From Eutreptiella sp. 'Long Island Sound 2002' (taxonomy: Eukaryota > Euglenozoa > Euglenophyceae > Eutreptiales > Eutreptiaceae): a stretch of DNA of 64,000 nucleotides. The DNA lies in NCBI GenBank assembly GCA_964036045.1, contig OZ038381.1:64356242-64420241 (forward strand), read 5' to 3'. Shown piece by piece: positions 1-10,835 of the stretch (position 1 is the stretch's first letter; every line of letters starts with the position of its first letter). The notes beneath the pieces were generated by a model. The model was not told the DNA's origin. It ran no database searches and saw only the letters and a list, made by a program, of their open reading frames with translations. The position numbers and the translations under genes were made by a program.

Positions 1-1312
1 GCATGGGCCCGAGCGGCGTCGACATCGCTGTACAGGGCCTGGAGTCCGGGTGTAGCGGCATCTGGTGATAGCCGTGTTTCAGGTCTAACACCGTGAAGAT
101 CCGCTTATTTTGGTGTTTTCAGAGGATGGTGTAGATCAGAGGAAGCGAGTACGAGTTGCGCTCGGTTTGCTCGTTCAAATCCCTGTAATCAACCACCAAC
201 CTCCACTCGCCCTTCTCCTTCTTGGGCACGGTAGAGGCTGGGCTCTCCCACTCACTGTCGGAGGGTTCGATCCAGCCCCGCTCAATAAACTCGGCCAACA
301 ACTTCTGCATGGCCTCGGCCCGATCGGCCTGAAGTTGGTACTCCTGATGACGATAGATCTTGGGGTTCGGCTTCAGCTTGATCCTGGCTGTGCCAAACCT
401 CCCACGATCTGGAGGGTTCTTGTTGGCGACGCCACTGAATAGCCGCGGATAGGCATTTATCAGCCTCTCCTTCAGCTCGGCGACCTTCGGGTTCTCCTGG
501 GCCTCTTCAGCCGCTTGCTTCAGTATCGATACAACCGACCGCACTGCGGTATAGGCCTCTTCCGGGTCCGAGTCCGACTTCTCTTCGTCCGATATGCCGT
601 CCTCATCGTCGTGGGGCGCGCTTCCGACCGATAATCTTCGGAAATTTGCGGCATTAGTTGAGTTCTTGTCGCTACCGGCCCCCATTCTTGGAAAATCCCA
701 CGTCGGCGGGTCCGAGCCAACCGGACCATCATATTGGTCCGCGATGTGATCCATGACCCTCGCCACAAACTCATCCGTCTCGTACTTGCCGGTGACCAAC
801 ATCTTGTCATCCCACCAATGCCGAGATGTGACCATGGCCCGCCCCTTCTTGGCTGCCACACAGTCGTGCATCCGAATCCGCATGTAGTTGACGACGTGGT
901 CGATCTCCGCGTGGGACAGAACGTCAATGCCATCCATTGGCTGATCCGTCCGCTCCTTGGGCTCAAACATGACCCGCATGGGCACCGCCTCAACCCTGCG
1001 GATGAATGCTTCATCACCCGTGGGCAGGGCTTGCGCCCCATCCACCAAGAAAGCCTTGGTACCCTATGCTTGAACCGGGGAGGGCATTGATAAACACTTG
1101 GCGTCGATGAACAACTCCTCCTCTGGCCCAAGTGACATCTCGTTCAGGGTGATGGAATCCAGCTTCGATTTGAGACCTTCCAGCGGACATGGGGTGGATC
1201 CTATGCCGGTTATGACCAGGATCCCCTTCGCCCTATCCGCGACGATCTTCTCCACCGTACATCTGGTATTTTCCAGGGAGCCATGCCAATACATGGGCCC
1301 CCACTCCTTCAA
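1..1312 (-). pseudogene. gypsy-1 pol: protease-RT linker and start of reverse transcriptase (partial, broken)
   Basis: The RT start is recognisable from IERGWIEPSDSEW, PKKEKGEWRLVVDYRDLN and SYSLPLI, the usual N-terminal Ty3/gypsy fingers. A TGA at 119-121 interrupts the frame, and the same frame then continues as KRIFTVLDLKHGYHQMPL and AMSTPLGP to the window edge. A TAG at 1064-1066 separates this stretch from the linker read at 1064-1312 (GPEEELFIDAK) in the same frame. The catalytic YVDD-type motif would lie left of the window. gypsy-2 at 16571 has the same motif order without these breaks. In the element RT would copy the RNA into cDNA in cytoplasmic particles. Identity is certain; function is unlikely. 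Confidence 0.88.
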
Positions 1313-1468
1313 ACCCCAATGCCTGTGCCAGGCTCAGTCTCCTCGATGCCAATGCCTCCTACACTTCCTCAAAAGTGGGGCATCCTGGTAAGCGAAGACG
1401 TCCGTCTCGGGCGCTTCGGCTCCCAGCGTCTGAATCATCCTGGCATACACCTGCAGCGCCATTCCATA

Positions 1469-2550
1469 CTACGTGAGCTGAACTCCGCGGTCTCCTCTGG
1501 ACTTGGCACCCACAGGTTGCACCGCTTGGATGATCCGATCCTCTTCGTCAGCATTCCATTGGGATGATCTGCATGCATAGTCCGTGGACAGCCATGTAAG
1601 GCATTCATCATCCTCCCGGACCAGCGTTGCACGATGGGGAAGGGCTCCAATGGCATTCCCCACCATGAAGTCATACCCCATGATCATATCTGAATCTGTA
1701 ATGTCGGCCACATAGAAATTCCCGGATAGAGTGCTTCTCTTCGCCAAATCAGGGGGATCAAGCGCTCATGCTCCCAGAATTCCATACTGATAGTGGCCTC
1801 ATGGGTGCGACCAGCCATAATCTCTCCATTGGGCACCTTCAGGCGTACCGGTCTACGGCTGGCATGCTAGGATTCCTCCTTGAACAACCCTCTCAGGACC
1901 AGGCTCACCTGGGCACCCGTATCCAACAAAACATCCACCAGGCATTTCTTTTGTCCGCACCGTACACGCACCTTCAAGTGCAACTGCCGCTCGTCACCCT
2001 GCGGTGTATGGACGACTCTCACGGCATGCAACTCTAGCACCTCTGGGTGCATCAGGACTTCGAGGGTATGGTCACGGATGGTGTAGATCCTCGGCTGGTC
2101 CTGCCCGTCCACGGGGCTCTCCGTGGTCGCTCCTTCTTTCTTGCCACGTCCCTTGCCCACATACACTTCCCTTGGCAGGGCGCTACAGGGGTTGGGAGTG
2201 GCGAAACTCAGTGGTTTTGGCTCTTCTGGGGCCTTCTTTGGCACCCGATGTGCCTTCGCTTTCTCTAGGATTCCACTGATTTTCGGAGGAGAGGCCTCCG
2301 GGGTCCCACTCCCATGGGGGCTCCTCTAGACGTGGCCTGCCGCAGCTCCCTCCTGCTGCCATCCGCTCAGGTTTTGTCCACCACGTTGCTGGGCTTTGAG
2401 TCCCTCCAACGTCCTCAACATGTCCTCAGCAACCTCCTCGATCGGCCTCACGCGTAAGTCTGGGTCGGGTCCTCCACCATAGCCTTTTCCTCGCCTTTCC
2501 CTTGGCCCTTTCCTTGGCCTTTTCCACCGTCTCCGCCCTTTGCCTTCCAA
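1469..2550 (-). pseudogene. gypsy-1 gag tail and retropepsin-like aspartic protease, broken by TAG codons
   Basis: One frame runs from about 2550 to 1867 with a single TAG at 2326-2328. It reads IEEVAEDMLRTLEGL, then a linker, then the protease core VLLDTGAQVSLV, whose DTG is the catalytic triad of a retropepsin. A TAG at 1867-1869 falls inside the protease; the same frame continues RRPVRLKVPNGEIMAG and ISMEFWEHERL. A frameshift near 1740 then leads to YVADITDSDMIMGYDFM, the conserved C-terminal part of the fold. A further TAG at 1469-1471 is followed in frame by YGMALQVYARMIQTLGAE. The enzyme would process Gag-Pol. The protein is readable only if the TAG codons are decoded and the shifts repaired, so I call it a pseudogene. 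Confidence 0.82.
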
Positions 2551-4328
2551 TCGGCAATTCGTTGCTCCTTGGGCTTCTTGTCGGGATGGGCGGCGAAGTA
2601 CGTCTTCTTGTCTTCCTCATATACCTTGCAATGCCCTCGGTCATGTGCATGGTTGTTCCCTTTGCCATAGCAGACCCAGCAACCGTCGTGCTGTGATCTG
2701 TACTCGCGGAACGAGAGCGGCGGGTTCCCGATCCTCCGCGGTTCCTTGCGGTTCTTGGTCCTTGGGTCCAGGGGGTTCCACCTGGACCTGTCCTGCCCAT
2801 GCTTCTTCATATTGTGCGCCAGGGACGCGAAGAAGTGGGCTTCTTCCTGATCCTCTCGGGTGGTCGCGGTCCAGAGATTTTGGCCGCTTCCACTCCCTTC
2901 CTCCGCGGTGCCGACGGTGTCCTCCTTGACCTCTCGGCGTTGGCAATGTTCCTGATGACCTCGATGTCCATGGCCCTGTCGATCCTGCACGTGGGCCTCG
3001 TTCTTGGCGTTGAGCTTCAGCTCCACCGTGATGTACTTCACAATCTCGTCCAGGCTCATGCGGGCGAAGATGACCTGCATCCTCAGCGGCTCTCCGCGCC
3101 TACACTCCGCGTTATTGAGGCGCATCAGCCTTTGCCCCATCGTGTCGCCGAATACCTCCACGTAGACGGCGTTCTTCAACCCCAACATTCGGCTGAGCTG
3201 GCCGAGGTTTCGCCGGAAAAACTCCATTATTCCGGCGTGGGTGTCCTCCGATGCCATGATCCGTACGGCCACGCGCTTCTTTGCTCTCTTGATCTCCTCG
3301 TCATCCACCCTTCTCTTCCAGTGGCCGGGGAAGACGTCCTTCAGCAGGTGTCGGATCTCACTGGACTCATTCCAGTCCTCCACCAGCTTGAGGCTTCTTC
3401 GGTACTTGCGGATGTACCGATTCCATTCTCGGACCCTCAATTCCCCGCGCTCCAGCGGCAGCGGAATGGACCACAAATCCTCCAACTTCTGGTTGGGGGC
3501 GTCCACTCGATCCTCGTCCTCCAGCCACTGGAGGCAGGCCTGCTCCGTCTGGATCAATTCATCGCGGATCTGACCCCTGAGCTCCTCCTTCAGGTCCTGC
3601 GCCAGCCTGTGTGGGAATGTCCCACATACCCACTTGTCCCTTGGCACTCCCTTCATCTCGCCGAGGACCTCCTCGGCGAAGTCCTCCCAATCCAGGATGA
3701 AGTCATCCAGGTTGGAGGGGTTGCCATCGTAGTAGGGGATTTTGATTCCCCTGAGGTCGTCAATCCTGATGGCGTCTCCGACGTCCGCAGCCACCACTCT
3801 ACCGAGACGGATACCACCTGTGGCCGGGGGGTGTGAGTACACTCCTCGTACATCCCTCTCCTCCATGGAGTGCGGTCCAGTTGGGCCTGAACCCATGGAA
3901 TTTGGGATGCGGGAAGGACGTGCTCCACCGGCTGTCCATATCCCCGTAGTGGGGTCCTTCACCCACAGGTTTCCGCCTGGATGGCCTCGACCATGTCCGT
4001 CGGCCCTTCCCATGGTTCGCCCCTGCATGGTCTGGATCTCCTCTTCCGCATAAACTGCATGGGCAGTCATAGCGGTCGGTGGATCCTGGGCGGCGTGGGG
4101 CATCTGTACCGTCAGGCTCCTCGGGTCCGTGGTTACGTGCTCTTCCCGCATGGACCCAGCCGGTGCCGCTTGCTCCCCGAGCATTATGGATTTGCTGTAC
4201 ATGGGAACAAACGGCAGCGCACCCGGGTCAACACGCGGAGGCGCGTAACGTGCCTCTGCAGGGCCGCCCATGGGCTTAGCCATGGCGCTCCTGATGGTCT
4301 TGGAACCACCTGAAGCTTGTCCTCCCAT
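2448..4328 (-). CDS. gypsy-1 Gag, C-terminal portion with zinc knuckle
   Basis: An open frame of about 626 codons. It contains a retrotransposon Gag core (IPYYDGNPSNLDDFILDWED), basic helical stretches, and near the C-terminus a knuckle CWVC-x8-H-x4-C, with a longer middle spacing than the usual CX2CX4HX4C. A Gly/Lys/Gln-rich basic tail follows (GKGQGKGQGKGEEK). Gag would package element RNA into particles. The apparent ATG at 4326-4328 is probably not the real start: KTIRS at 4301-4288 matches in frame the KTIR at the end of the ORF at 13197-14305, so this is the downstream half of one gag cut by LINE-1. The frame ends at TGA 2448-2450, while the family sequence continues in another frame (see 1469-2550), so a frameshift lies near 2460-2480. 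Confidence 0.85.
   Translation of the reverse strand: MGGQASGGSKTIRSAMAKPMGGPAEARYAPPRVDPGALPFVPMYSKSIMLGEQAAPAGSMREEHVTTDPRSLTVQMPHAAQDPPTAMTAHAVYAEEEIQTMQGRTMGRADGHGRGHPGGNLWVKDPTTGIWTAGGARPSRIPNSMGSGPTGPHSMEERDVRGVYSHPPATGGIRLGRVVAADVGDAIRIDDLRGIKIPYYDGNPSNLDDFILDWEDFAEEVLGEMKGVPRDKWVCGTFPHRLAQDLKEELRGQIRDELIQTEQACLQWLEDEDRVDAPNQKLEDLWSIPLPLERGELRVREWNRYIRKYRRSLKLVEDWNESSEIRHLLKDVFPGHWKRRVDDEEIKRAKKRVAVRIMASEDTHAGIMEFFRRNLGQLSRMLGLKNAVYVEVFGDTMGQRLMRLNNAECRRGEPLRMQVIFARMSLDEIVKYITVELKLNAKNEAHVQDRQGHGHRGHQEHCQRREVKEDTVGTAEEGSGSGQNLWTATTREDQEEAHFFASLAHNMKKHGQDRSRWNPLDPRTKNRKEPRRIGNPPLSFREYRSQHDGCWVCYGKGNNHAHDRGHCKVYEEDKKTYFAAHPDKKPKEQRIADWKAKGGDGGKGQGKGQGKGEEKAMVEDPTQTYA
4288..4301. repeat. 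Left copy of 14-bp target-site duplication
   Basis: CTCCTGATGGTCTT occurs here and again at 13197-13210. The interval 4302-13196 between the copies holds LINE-1. On the minus strand both copies encode KTIR in the gag frame, so they mark the duplicated insertion target. Confidence 0.8.
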
Positions 4329-4330
4329 CC

Positions 4331-4897
4331 CCACACCACGCCATACTCACCAACCACACGTGCCCAGAGGAAGGGCCACTAGCGGTCCTCTGCGGGGACC
4401 TCCACCATCACCCCAAGGGCACCATCCACACCATAGACCTTGTCGGGGCCTCCATCACCGTAGTATACGTCACCCTCCCCCAAATGCGGGTCCTGCACCA
4501 CAGCGGGGCACACCACACCCCCTTTCTACAGCTTCCCGAATTGCCACAATACCGCCTCTTCCACCAGTACCTCACGCAGACGGCACGAGCAGCGCGACAC
4601 ACTCTACCGGGAAGCAAAGACATGCACACAGCCTACCGAGAATTCTCAAAGCAACACCCCCGACCCATCCCAGTGACACCGCCCTACGCACCCACCAGAT
4701 CGAAACACGAACCCGTCCCCCCGGTGACGGGCCCAGTCCCACCACTAACCCTACTACTGGCCCCGAATGAAGCCAAACCCGCGCAGACCACCGTCATTCA
4801 CCACGGGGCAAAATGGCGCATACCGAAACACCACATGACCGCCCGAGACCTACCACGGGTCCCCCATGATTCCCAGAGCATGCCACGCACATGTTGA
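4331..4897 (+). pseudogene. LINE-1 ORF2 fragment, region between RT and RNase H
   Basis: Frame 2 reads EEGPLAVLCGDLHHHPKGTI and onward, aligning with GPILVLDTDFGGAAHGTVRR of the LINE-A ORF2 (around 45620-45690). It ends at TGA 4895-4897 within PRTC-stop-ACDPEAPTTPWPVL. The LINE-A counterpart is CWRCTKEAGQIPWPVL, so TGA replaces a Trp (TGG to TGA). The coding signal then moves to frame 1 before 4927. This is the truncated 5' start of the inserted LINE; RT and endonuclease are missing. Confidence 0.75.
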
Positions 4898-4926
4898 GCC
4901 TGTGACCCCGAGGCACCAACCACACC

Positions 4927-6744
4927 ATGGCCCGTACTACACCTCATAGCACGCCACCACACCCACCCCACAACCCACCTACCACCACAGGCCTTCGCAT
5001 GGATAGCCCATGGTTCCACCGCACCGACACTAACTCCACGGTAGCATCGAACCCCGACCACGCGCCCAAATGGCTCTTCACCACTACACCCACATGGCCC
5101 CGCCCCGACCCGGCAGGAGTCGCCATCCGTTACAGCATGTACGAGCCAGGCAGAACAAGCAAGCACGAGCACCCCTACTATCCGCTCCACCACTCCTGCC
5201 ACACACCGGATCACCGAAGACAAACCCTCACATGCCACGACCTAAACCCCGACACAGCCTACATCCTCCACTACATCTACTCCTACCTCACACAAGGACA
5301 GCCGGAGCAGGGACTCATAGCCCTGTCCCCCCAAGCGAAACACATCATCTCCAAAGGAATAGAGGTGTACGCCACCCCTATCCTGCAGCCCACAATCCCA
5401 GTAGCCCACCTCGCCACGGGCCTTGCCATATACGCCTACCTGCCCATGAACCAATGCCGCCTCCCACAACCATCACCGGCGGACCGGCTCTTCTTCACCG
5501 ACGCCTCAGGCGAATCCGCCCTCACGCCCATCACCGGGGGGGCCACCCTGCAGCTAACCCACACCAGGGGACACTACCACATGGACCACCACACGGGCCA
5601 CACCACCTATGGGGCCTCCTCCCACGGGGAGCTAGGGGCCATGGCCAACGCCATCACCGAGATCGCGGCCCACCGACCCGCCCACTCCCCGCACATCGTC
5701 CGGGTCTGGTTCGTGGTAGACGCCACTGTCGACACACACCTGCTCCTCCGCATAGCAAGGCAATCACTTCACAAAGCCACCGCGACGAGCCTCGGCACCC
5801 AGGCACTGCTGCTCTGGAAAGCCCTTCGCAGCCTTCCCCCCTACGTCCAACTCCACATCGTGAAACAAGAGTCCCACAGACACCAATACGGAAATGGTAC
5901 CGTCGACAACCAGGCAGTACAACAGCGCACAACACACCTACCAGCCCTCCAGATCCCTGACCTCGGCCGCAACCACACACACCTCCAACACGTGCCCCCT
6001 GTACCCGAGCCCCATCAGACCCCGGACTGGGTACCAGAGGACGCCCCCTATTCCTCCCACGACAGAGCATACCACTACCCCAACCCCATCCAACATCTCG
6101 CCCGCGTGCTCGGCGACGCAGACAGCCGGGCGCACATCCAGGAGCTCCAGGACAGACTGCAAATCCCCCTCTACCACTCAGCGCTGCGTGCAGCAAACGT
6201 CCCAGCCCACCTCCAAAAACGACGCATCCAGCTCCTCAGGGAGCAACTGCCATTCCTCACCACAGTCGCCAGAGGGCTCGCCTGCAAGCACATCCACGTC
6301 CCCGACGAACACACCCGTTGCCCGTGCGACCACACCATCCCGGAGGACTGCGAACACTTCAAGAAATGCCCCCTCCATACAGGCAGGGACACGCTAGTGG
6401 GCTGGTCCCCGGCGGAAACCCTGCGACAACACGAAGGATGGGCAACCCACAGCCACGCACACCAGGCCACCGAACACCTCTTTCGGGACCCCCTGATCAA
6501 AGAAGCCACCATGAGAGGGGCGGTGACACAGGCCCTGCACCAACACCTCACCAAACACACAGAAAGCCCCATGGAGGCAGCAGCACACCTCCAGCTAGAG
6601 GCAGTCCGCAGAGCAGCGGCCCAAATGGTACACGGCAAACACCTCCTGTTAACACACGCGGAGCAACTCACCGACCCCACCGCCAGGGAACACATGCAGC
6701 GTCGCATCCATTACCATGCCGTGCATGACCCAGACGTCCACTAA
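4927..6744 (+). CDS. LINE-1 ORF2 C-terminal part: RNase H domain and CCHC finger
   Basis: 605 codons open to TAA at 6742-6744. The RNase H carries its acidic residues: LFFTDASGES (first Asp), ASSHGELGAM (Glu), VWFVVDATVD (Asp), then HIVKQESHRHQ and VDNQAVQQ (final Asp region). Further on, CPCDHTIPEDCEHFKKC is the CxC-x8-H-x4-C type finger found near the C-terminus of LINE ORF2 proteins. RNase H would remove RNA during second-strand synthesis. The ATG at 4927 is only the first in frame; the natural protein continues from upstream through a frameshift. ORF3 (from 6716) overlaps the end by about 29 bp in another frame, which suggests coupled translation. Unlike LINE-A, all RNase H acidic positions look intact. 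Confidence 0.82.
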   Translation: MARTTPHSTPPHPPHNPPTTTGLRMDSPWFHRTDTNSTVASNPDHAPKWLFTTTPTWPRPDPAGVAIRYSMYEPGRTSKHEHPYYPLHHSCHTPDHRRQTLTCHDLNPDTAYILHYIYSYLTQGQPEQGLIALSPQAKHIISKGIEVYATPILQPTIPVAHLATGLAIYAYLPMNQCRLPQPSPADRLFFTDASGESALTPITGGATLQLTHTRGHYHMDHHTGHTTYGASSHGELGAMANAITEIAAHRPAHSPHIVRVWFVVDATVDTHLLLRIARQSLHKATATSLGTQALLLWKALRSLPPYVQLHIVKQESHRHQYGNGTVDNQAVQQRTTHLPALQIPDLGRNHTHLQHVPPVPEPHQTPDWVPEDAPYSSHDRAYHYPNPIQHLARVLGDADSRAHIQELQDRLQIPLYHSALRAANVPAHLQKRRIQLLREQLPFLTTVARGLACKHIHVPDEHTRCPCDHTIPEDCEHFKKCPLHTGRDTLVGWSPAETLRQHEGWATHSHAHQATEHLFRDPLIKEATMRGAVTQALHQHLTKHTESPMEAAAHLQLEAVRRAAAQMVHGKHLLLTHAEQLTDPTAREHMQRRIHYHAVHDPDVH

Positions 6745-9700
6745 CCCACTCCGCGCCCCGCACGCGCCCCACATCTCCATCCACAGGTCTCCAAGACACC
6801 ACCACAGCGCCCCGGGACCCGTCTCACACCCAAGAAGCCACCCGGCACCGCCCAGTCTGGCCGAGCCCAACCAGGGCCAACCATGCATCGACGTAGACGC
6901 GCAAGACCCCAGCAGCCCATCCAGCCCACCCCCCCCGGACCCGGGGCACCCCCCCCTCACACCGGCCACCATCCGCGACCCCGACCTCCTCCGAGCAACC
7001 CTCCAAGACAGGGCCCCGACCACCCCCCTGGGCTGGTACCGCCTACAAGAGGAATGGACCAAGCTCACCAACAAAGCCCTCCGGGACCTGACCACCCCAG
7101 GCAGCGGCCTCCACGAGACCATCGTAGACCTCGTACTCTGGCGAGCCCGCAAACACACCCAGGGCCAGCACGTCTGGATCCCCCCCATCGAGTGGGGCCA
7201 GGCCCTGACGCACGACACCGGCATCAACGTCACGCGTCAAGGGACCGTACGCCTACGACGGGCCCCAGCGGAGACGGACCACCCAGCGGACCCGAACCGC
7301 CCGGAGCAGTGGGAACAGGCCACCGCACCAAACCGCGACACCGCCCTCCGCGCCGCCGGCCTCCGCACCCCAGACGATGACCTCCCCCCCCTACCTACAG
7401 ACAGTGACCACCCCGCGCCGGAGGTCTGGGTTACAGTCCTCGAGCGCGGCCACTACTACGTGATAGCCGCTGCGGCTACGTCCCCCGGCTCGCAATGGCT
7501 CATCCAAGGGACAGACACCATGTTCGCCCCAGAGACCGCCCCACCAGGGGCAGTGAGGGACACCACCACCCAGCACAGGGTCCTCAGGGGCGTCCTCCAG
7601 CCAGGGGACAGGCCCCCAGCCCGCGCCCTGGCCCAAATCACCTCAGGGAAGGCGGGCTACCACCTGGGATCGGCCATGCTCTGCCTAACCCACTGGATCC
7701 AGCGCCGCTGGCCACCCACGGGGACCGTGCCCTGGGTTTGGGCCATCCCCACCGCCCACACACAAGTCGAGGCGGGCCCGGACACACGACCAAACCCCCC
7801 CCCCCAGACCGCAGCAGTCCCTCACCTGCGGGTACCACGCCATCCACAGGGTCCTCAACCGCGCGGGTCTTAGCCCAAAGCTAGCATACCCCCTTCGCAC
7901 CACTGACCAAGAGGTCCACCAGATACGCAAGCTCGTCTGCGAAATCCTTGCCGCGGCAGCAGAAGGCGGCAAGCTTCTCCTCCAAACCGCCCGGCCTACA
8001 ACTGCCCACGCAAACGCGCCGCGGCAAGCGGACACATACACCGACACAGCACACCCCACCGCACAATCCCCGCCCATGCCCCTCCCCTCTCGCTACTCAA
8101 CCGGAGACCCACACACGCCCACCATCGCGCGCACCCCCGGGCCCCGCGACACGGGCCTCCCCCACCCGCCCGAACACCAGCACACGCCCGCCACACACCC
8201 ACCCGCCGGACACCCTTCACCGCCCCCCACACTCGACAACCCACACACGCCCGCCGAGAGTAGCCCCGCGCCCCGCGGCACGCCCAACCCACCCAGTGGC
8301 CCGCCCACGCCCCCCGCACACACCCCAGAGGACCCAGGCCCACCCCCCCCGGCCCCTGAATGCAGCACACACGAACTGTTCCCCCCCGCGGACGCCAACC
8401 CACACGACTTCGCACATTGCAGGACCCGGGCCCAGCCAAGCCCAGAAGGAGAAGGCCACAGCCCCGTGCCTCCCTCCCCCGCTGCTGCTGACCAGAACGA
8501 CCCGCCGGGCTGCCAGGTCACGACTGGGCCCCCCCAGCCGCCCGCCCCCAACCTACAGCCCGAGGACATGCCCTCCATCCGCCCCGCCGTGGCCGCAGCG
8601 GAACCCGCCGCCCACAAGCCCGCCCGCATCACAGCCCAACCCGCGTCCACAACCTCCTCCTCATCCTCAGCCTCGTCCACCTCCTCCACCTCATCCTCCG
8701 ATCCCCCCCTCCCCGCTGCCCTCATCCTCAAGGCCACGGCAAAAGCCAAGGCCAGGGCCGCACACACGGACCCCCCAACCCCCACACAGGCGACTCGGGC
8801 ACCCCGGCAACGCACCGGGACGACCCCCGACCCGACATTGGCACCCTCACACCTCCGTACAGAGGTACTCCTCAACCTGGAACCGGACCCCAACCCCAAA
8901 CCCGACCCCAAACCCAAGCCGCCGCCCACGCGAGCACACACAACACCACAAACGCAACGACACAAACCCACCCGACACCACCCCCGCCCGGACCCTCACC
9001 CAAGCCAGGACCCCCCACCCACCGCAACACGCGCCCCCCTCCCGCCGGCACCCACCGCCACCGCAGAGGCGGCCACCCAGCACGACCCCGTCCAAGCCCT
9101 CGTCCGCATCTCCGTCACCAAGCGCCCCGTCATCCATCCCCCACAAACCACCACCACCGCCGGCCAAACCGACCCAGGGACGTGGGACCCCTCGACCACC
9201 GTCACCGTCAAGCCCGGCCCCCGACCCGCCCCCCCTGCCCACCACATAGTGCAGCCCCGGGGACTGCCGACGATGCTCAACCCCCCACCCCCACAAGGGA
9301 AACCGGAAAACCCACAAGGGGTCCATGGGCCATACCGGCAACACCAGCCCCACCACTACCCACACCACCACCACCAGCAGCCCCACCACCACCACTACCA
9401 ACACCACCCCGACCTGAACCACTGCCCATCGACCTACCCCGGCGGGCCACAACCCCCCGTGCACGAACAGCACCAGCGGATGGGATGGCAGCCACCGAGC
9501 GCTCCACCCGCATACCCCACCTACCACCAGGGGCCACCCCCCCCGTACCAGCCGACCCCCCCCTACCAGGAACCGTATCCGTACCCCCCCGGCCACCACG
9601 TCCACGCCGAAGGGGCCCCCCGGGTTCAACCCCGCCAAGGACAGCCACTCGACCCATACCACCAGCCGCTGCCGCCACCACACCCCTACGTGGCGGATCC

Positions 9701-10835
9701 ATGGACGACGGGGGACCTCCCCCCCCCCCCCCCAGTACCAGGCGGCACCGCGCGAGGCCCCCCAGGGGCCGCCGACGCCTCCGGACTGGCCCGACTCGAG
9801 CGATGAGGCCCGGTCCCGCAAACGGCGGCGCTCCCGCTCCCCACCCGCACGGCACACTCGCCCACGGCGCCCACACTCCCACCGCGCCTCAACCACCCAC
9901 TCGTGCCGCTCCCGCACCCCCAGGTGCCACCACAACCCCCCGGGACCCCGCTCCTGTCGCTCCTGCTCCCCCGGGCACCACCACGAGCGCCACCGCCGCC
10001 CCATGTCCGCCTCCCCCTCCCCCCACCGGCCATACAAGACCCCCACCCCCAGCCGCCGCCACCACCGCTCTCGCCCCCCCCGACGCAGCCGGGCACGCCA
10101 CCGCCGCCCCACGTCCACCTCCCCCTCCCCCCACACGCCCCGCCGGGCTCCCCGTTCCCCCCGCCGCCCATACCCTTCCACCACCCCAAGCCCCCGCCAC
10201 CACCACTCCCGCTCCCCCGGATGCCACCGAGCGCGCCACCGCCGCCCCATGTCCACCTCCCCCTCCCGTTCCCCCCTCCGCCCGTACCCGTCCCCCACCC
10301 CCAGCCCCCGCCACCGCCGCTCCCGCTCCCCCAGGCACCGCCACCCCCGCCACCACCGCAGGTCGACGTCCTCCCCCCGCCGCTCCAGGACCCCGGGCAC
10401 GGACCCCTCCCCCCCCGGGCCCCCGCCCACCTCGCCTGGTGGTCTCCCCCCGCTCTGCAGGAGCTCCGCCGCTGGGTGAAGTGGGCCGGGGGAGCGGGAG
10501 GGCACGAAGGGGTAAACATGGTGCATACCTTCGAGTAGGTGCGCATCCGCACCCCCGCAAACCCCAACGAGGCCGCCCCAGAGGCCATCATGCCGCAAGC
10601 GGCATGGGAGGCCCTCCTCCGCGATGCGGTCCAGGGCCTCCGCCCCCCCTACACCCCCCAAGCCCTCCGCCAGTGGCTCCAGGCCACCCACCCCCAGGCC
10701 TGGGCCGCCGGCGCCCCCTCCCCACCCCGCCCCTCCCGCCACCACCACACCAGGAAGGGGCAGGACAAGGGCAAGGGAAGGGCAAGAGGCACCAAGGAGC
10801 ACTCAGGCAAGAGGGCACGGAGGGGCCCCAAGTGA
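6716..10835 (+). CDS. LINE-1 ORF3: Ulp1-like (C48) peptidase, Pro-rich, RS-rich and conserved C-terminal parts (frameshifted)
   Basis: The frame from 6716 gives a helical lead (GLHETIVDLVLWRARKH) and an Ulp1-type core with HYYVIAA (His246) and WLIQGTDTM (Asp267). An 11-C run at 7795-7805 shifts the coding frame, after which PQQSLTCGYHAIHRVL supplies the Gln and Cys (TGC 7827-7829) of a C48 active site. Frame 0 then runs through Pro/Ser/His/Tyr-rich sequence to a 15-C run at 9719-9733. Frame 1 follows, with an RS-type segment (DEARSRKRRRSRSPP) up to about 10400. Frame 0 resumes as LQELRRWVKWAG, crosses TAG 10536-10538, and ends at TGA after 10830. The last part aligns with the LINE-A ORF3 C-terminus (YVKWAG, then W-LL-R-L-REL). 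Gln-x4-Cys is one residue shorter than usual. A peptidase of this class would cleave or deconjugate SUMO/ubiquitin-like proteins; the substrate is unknown. Confidence 0.66.

Noticed and set aside
2799-3836. 345-codon plus-strand ORF
   Set aside because: Antisense shadow of the gypsy-1 gag frame, which has Gag and knuckle motifs.
8847-10802. 651-codon minus-strand ORF, Gly/Trp/Arg-rich
   Set aside because: Antisense shadow of the C-rich LINE-1 ORF3; no domain, and the plus strand carries the recognisable motifs.
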